Shown: in pieces, positions 15,516-19,753 of the stretch
Position numbering within the stretch: the first letter of the stretch is position 1
How the letters are laid out: each line of letters opens with the position of its first letter
NCBI GenBank assembly: GCA_003500765.1
Contig: DNQL01000215.1
Location: forward strand, 1 to 19,753
Origin: Elusimicrobiota bacterium
Lineage (GTDB): Bacteria > Elusimicrobiota > Elusimicrobia > Elusimicrobiales > UBA9959
Direction: 5' to 3'
Length of the DNA stretch: 19,753 nucleotides
Translations under genes and position numbers: made by a program
Notes under the pieces: generated by a model
Seen by the model: only the letters and a program-made list of their open reading frames with translations
What the model was told of the DNA's origin: nothing
Database searches by the model: none

Positions 15516-16262
15516 TCAGTTCTGGCTTTTCTTGAGGAACTGGCTGATCATGTCTATCGGTATCGGGAAGATGGTGGTCGAGTTCCGCTCGGTGGCCACC
15601 TCGGTCAGCGTCTGCAGGTAGCGCAGCTGTATGGCCGCCGGCTGGCTGCCGATGATGGCGGCCGCGTCGGCCAGCTTCTGGGAAGCCTGGAATTCGCCTT
15701 CCGCGTGGATGATCTTGGCGCGGCGCTCGCGCTCGGCCTCGGCCTGGCGGGCTATGGCGCGCTGCATCTCCTGCGGCAGGTCCACGTTCTTCACCTCTAC
15801 GCTGGAGATCTTTATGCCCCAGGGCTCGGTGTGCTGGTCCAGTATCTGCTGCAGGTTCTGGTTGATCTTGTCGCGGTTGGCGAGCAGGTCGTCGAGCTCC
15901 TGCTGGCCGAGCACGCTGCGCAGGGTGGTCTGCGAGAGCTGGCTGGTGGCGTACATGAAGTTCTCCACGTTGAGCACCGCGGCCTGCGGGTTGACGACGC
16001 GGAAGTAGACCACGGCGTTGACCTTGACCGAGATGTTGTCGCGGGTTATCACGTCCTGCGGCGGGACGTCCAGCACCACTACGCGGGTGCTGATCCTGAA
16101 CATCTCCTGGACCATCGGTATTACGATGACCAGCCCGGGCCCTTTTACGCCGGTGAAGCGTCCGAACGTCAGCATGACGCCGCGCTCGTACTCGTTGAGG
16201 ACCTTGATGCTGCTTATCAGCACCACGGCCAGTATGATTATCAGTGGAAGGTATCCGTACAT
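15516..16262 (-). CDS. Slipin-family SPFH/band 7 membrane protein
   Basis: A 248-residue protein. The start at 16262 is set by AGGAGG five bases upstream; an in-frame start 17 codons earlier would add a basic, leader-encoded stretch. Residues about 4-19 are a membrane anchor ([15 protein letters not shown]). The SPFH domain begins [16 protein letters not shown], with the hallmark GPGLVIVIP and the strand [16 protein letters not shown]. Residues about 130-215 form the helical segment that drives oligomerisation ([34 protein letters not shown]). The C-terminus, [15 protein letters not shown], is typical of bacterial slipins (stomatin-like, YbbK/QmcA relatives). Such proteins form ring assemblies in membranes and often act with an NfeD-type partner; no NfeD gene is visible here. 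It is the first gene of the - strand cluster, divergent from nusB and followed by hemW. Confidence 0.9.
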   Translation of the reverse strand: MYGYLPLIIILAVVLISSIKVLNEYERGVMLTFGRFTGVKGPGLVIVIPMVQEMFRISTRVVVLDVPPQDVITRDNISVKVNAVVYFRVVNPQAAVLNVENFMYATSQLSQTTLRSVLGQQELDDLLANRDKINQNLQQILDQHTEPWGIKISSVEVKNVDLPQEMQRAIARQAEAERERRAKIIHAEGEFQASQKLADAAAIIGSQPAAIQLRYLQTLTEVATERNSTTIFPIPIDMISQFLKKSQN

Positions 16263-16267
16263 CTTTG

Positions 16268-16273
16268 CCTCCT
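16268..16273 (-). promoter_or_regulatory. Consensus ribosome binding site fixing the slipin start
   Basis: AGGAGG on the - strand, five bases from the ATG at 16262. It decides for this start over the in-frame codon at 16313. Confidence 0.85.
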
Positions 16274-16320
16274 GTTCTCGCCGGGGCTTTGGCCTGCGGG
16301 TCCCCCGGCCCATCCCCGCA

Positions 16321-16361
16321 AGTTTATAACATTTTGCTTATATTTGCTATCATTGATAGCG
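16321..16361. promoter_or_regulatory. AT-rich divergent control region with a perfect inverted repeat
   Basis: The 189-base gap between the divergent slipin and nusB genes contains a sharply AT-rich stretch. Within it, GCTATCA-T-TGATAGC (16346-16360) is a perfect 7-bp inverted repeat. A possible slipin -10 element, TATAAA on the - strand (complement of 16323-16328), lies next to it; no convincing -35 partner is visible. For nusB, TTGATA (16353-16358) could be a -35 element, but I find no good -10 at the right distance. The repeat is the size of a small-regulator operator; the rest of the gap (16362-16451) is GC-rich and shows nothing else. Confidence 0.4.
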
Positions 16362-16451
16362 GTAACGGGCCGACGGAGGGAATAGTTCCCGCGCCGGTCC
16401 AGACGGGATCTTTACCAGAGGTTTGGGGCAGGGAGCGCACGGACGCCTTTT

Positions 16452-18900
<2,449 letters not shown>

Positions 18901-18965
18901 GGAGCAACTATACCGGTCGCCGACGGGGTATCGCTTCTCAAAAACGTGCTCGTACACCGTGTTTT

Positions 18966-19753
18966 ATGGAAAAGATCGCGTATGTAAGCGTGCATGACAA
19001 GACCGGCGTGGCCGAGTTCGCCCACGGGCTGACCGAGTTGGGCTACGAGGTGTGGTCGTCGGGATCGACGCTCAAGCTGCTGCGGCAGGCCGAGATAGAC
19101 GTCGAAGAGGTTCCCGATTCGGCTCCTCTGGCCTCCGAGGTCATAAAAGCCCTCTCGGGAGGGCGCGCCGCGGTGGAGAAGCCGTACCTGGTCGCCGCCA
19201 ACCTCTACCCCATCGCCAAGATAGTCCGCCAGGACGCCTTTACCCTCGAAGAGCTGCCCGACTACCTCGATGTATCCAATTCCGCCGTCATACGCGCGGC
19301 CGCGCGCTCCTTCTCCGACACGGCCGTGGTCTGCGACCCGGCCGATTACGGCCCGGTGCTCGACGCGCTGCGCGAATTCGGCGGGCTTCCCGAAGAGCGC
19401 CTGCGCGCGCTGGCCGCCAAGGCCTGGGGCTACTGCTCCTATTACGACGCCACCGTGGCCCAGTACCTGAGCCCGTCGGCCGCCGCCGCGCTGCCGCCCG
19501 AACTGTCCATGGCGCTTAAAAAGGTCTGCGACCTCTCCTACGGCGAGAACCGCCATCAGCGGGCGTCCTTCTACTCGCTCAGCGGCGCCCGCCCCTGGGG
19601 TCTCAACGCCGCGAATGTACTGCAGGGCTTCCCGCTAAACCTCAATCATTACCTCGACCTCGACTGCGCCTTCGAGCTGGCGGCGGAGTTCGAGGAGGCG
19701 GCCTGCGCGGTGGTCAAGCACCGTTCGCCCTGCGCCGCCGCCTGCGCCGCCTC
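18966..19753 (+). CDS. purH: Divergent PurH-like protein (AICAR formyltransferase/IMP cyclohydrolase), 3' end outside window
   Basis: The first 262 residues of a PurH homologue, from ATG 18966, 65 bases after ligA. PurH makes FAICAR from AICAR and then closes it to IMP in the last two steps of purine synthesis. Recognisable family segments are V-S-V-H-D-K-T-G (D11-G14), NLYP (79-82), L-D-V-S-N-S-A-V-I-R-A-A-A-R (101-114), the turn SYGENRHQ, and VVKHRSPCAA, with Lys251-His252 of the formyltransferase site. Two anomalies are visible. The segment that in other PurH carries G-R-V-K-T-L-H-P and H-x-G-I-L is missing between about 55 and 78, making this domain about 21 residues shorter. The lysine of A-A-A-K-N is Arg114, and the N-P-C-G motif reads S-P-C-A. 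No frameshift is needed to explain this. No ribosome site is visible before the ATG. The family is clear; full activity is doubtful. Confidence 0.8.
   Translation, partial: MEKIAYVSVHDKTGVAEFAHGLTELGYEVWSSGSTLKLLRQAEIDVEEVPDSAPLASEVIKALSGGRAAVEKPYLVAANLYPIAKIVRQDAFTLEELPDYLDVSNSAVIRAAARSFSDTAVVCDPADYGPVLDALREFGGLPEERLRALAAKAWGYCSYYDATVAQYLSPSAAAALPPELSMALKKVCDLSYGENRHQRASFYSLSGARPWGLNAANVLQGFPLNLNHYLDLDCAFELAAEFEEAACAVVKHRSPCAAACAA

Noticed and set aside
16263..16313. 17-residue N-terminal extension of the slipin
   Set aside because: The consensus AGGAGG lies within the extension and serves the ATG at 16262, where the membrane anchor begins.
18901..18965. Possible small gene or RNA between ligA and the purH-like gene
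   Set aside because: Only 65 bases, with no start codon in the purH frame, no clear hairpin and no promoter that I can see.

Overview
The window is GC-rich, densely coding bacterial chromosome with no RNA genes, insertion sequences or CRISPR arrays that I can see. The style of the genes (a giant SBBP-propeller surface protein with a FlgD/type-IX-like C-terminal domain, a PorV/PorQ-family porin, an exported FecR-domain protein, and housekeeping genes with Gram-negative features) points to a diderm bacterium. Elusimicrobiota is my best guess, but no 16S or ribosomal marker is present, so this stays an inference.

Layout. (1) Bases 1-401: the 3' end of an unidentified gene. (2) Bases 438-13405: one apparent transcription unit of four exported proteins on the + strand. 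It is headed by a near-consensus promoter (TTGACT-18-TATAAT) and closed by a strong intrinsic terminator. It encodes a secreted FecR-domain protein, an outer-membrane beta-barrel, a 3035-residue surface protein and a PorV/PorQ-like barrel. (3) Bases 13425-16262: a - strand cluster, in transcription order slipin/SPFH protein, HemW, a 103-aa one-TM protein and a 209-aa signal-peptide plus three-TM protein. It ends at the same terminator hairpin from the other side. (4) Bases 16452-19753: a + strand housekeeping cluster of nusB, ligA (overlapping) and the 5' part of a divergent purH-like gene that runs off the window.

How it fits together. The four-gene exported locus reads as a cell-envelope system. 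The giant protein carries three beta-propeller modules, a long series of carboxypeptidase-regulatory-like domains and a C-terminal domain of the FlgD-Ig/type IX sorting class. The gene directly after it encodes a PorV/PorQ-type barrel, the family that in Bacteroidota delivers type IX cargo. The small barrel and the FecR-domain protein are probable partners at the envelope.

The most notable points are: the near-500-residue internal triplication in the giant protein and its partition of cysteines; the association of cargo-like and PorV-like genes; a PurH-like protein that lacks the IMP cyclohydrolase loop bearing the first active-site lysine; and heavy use of the ATA isoleucine codon in a GC-rich genome (16 of 21 in ligA).
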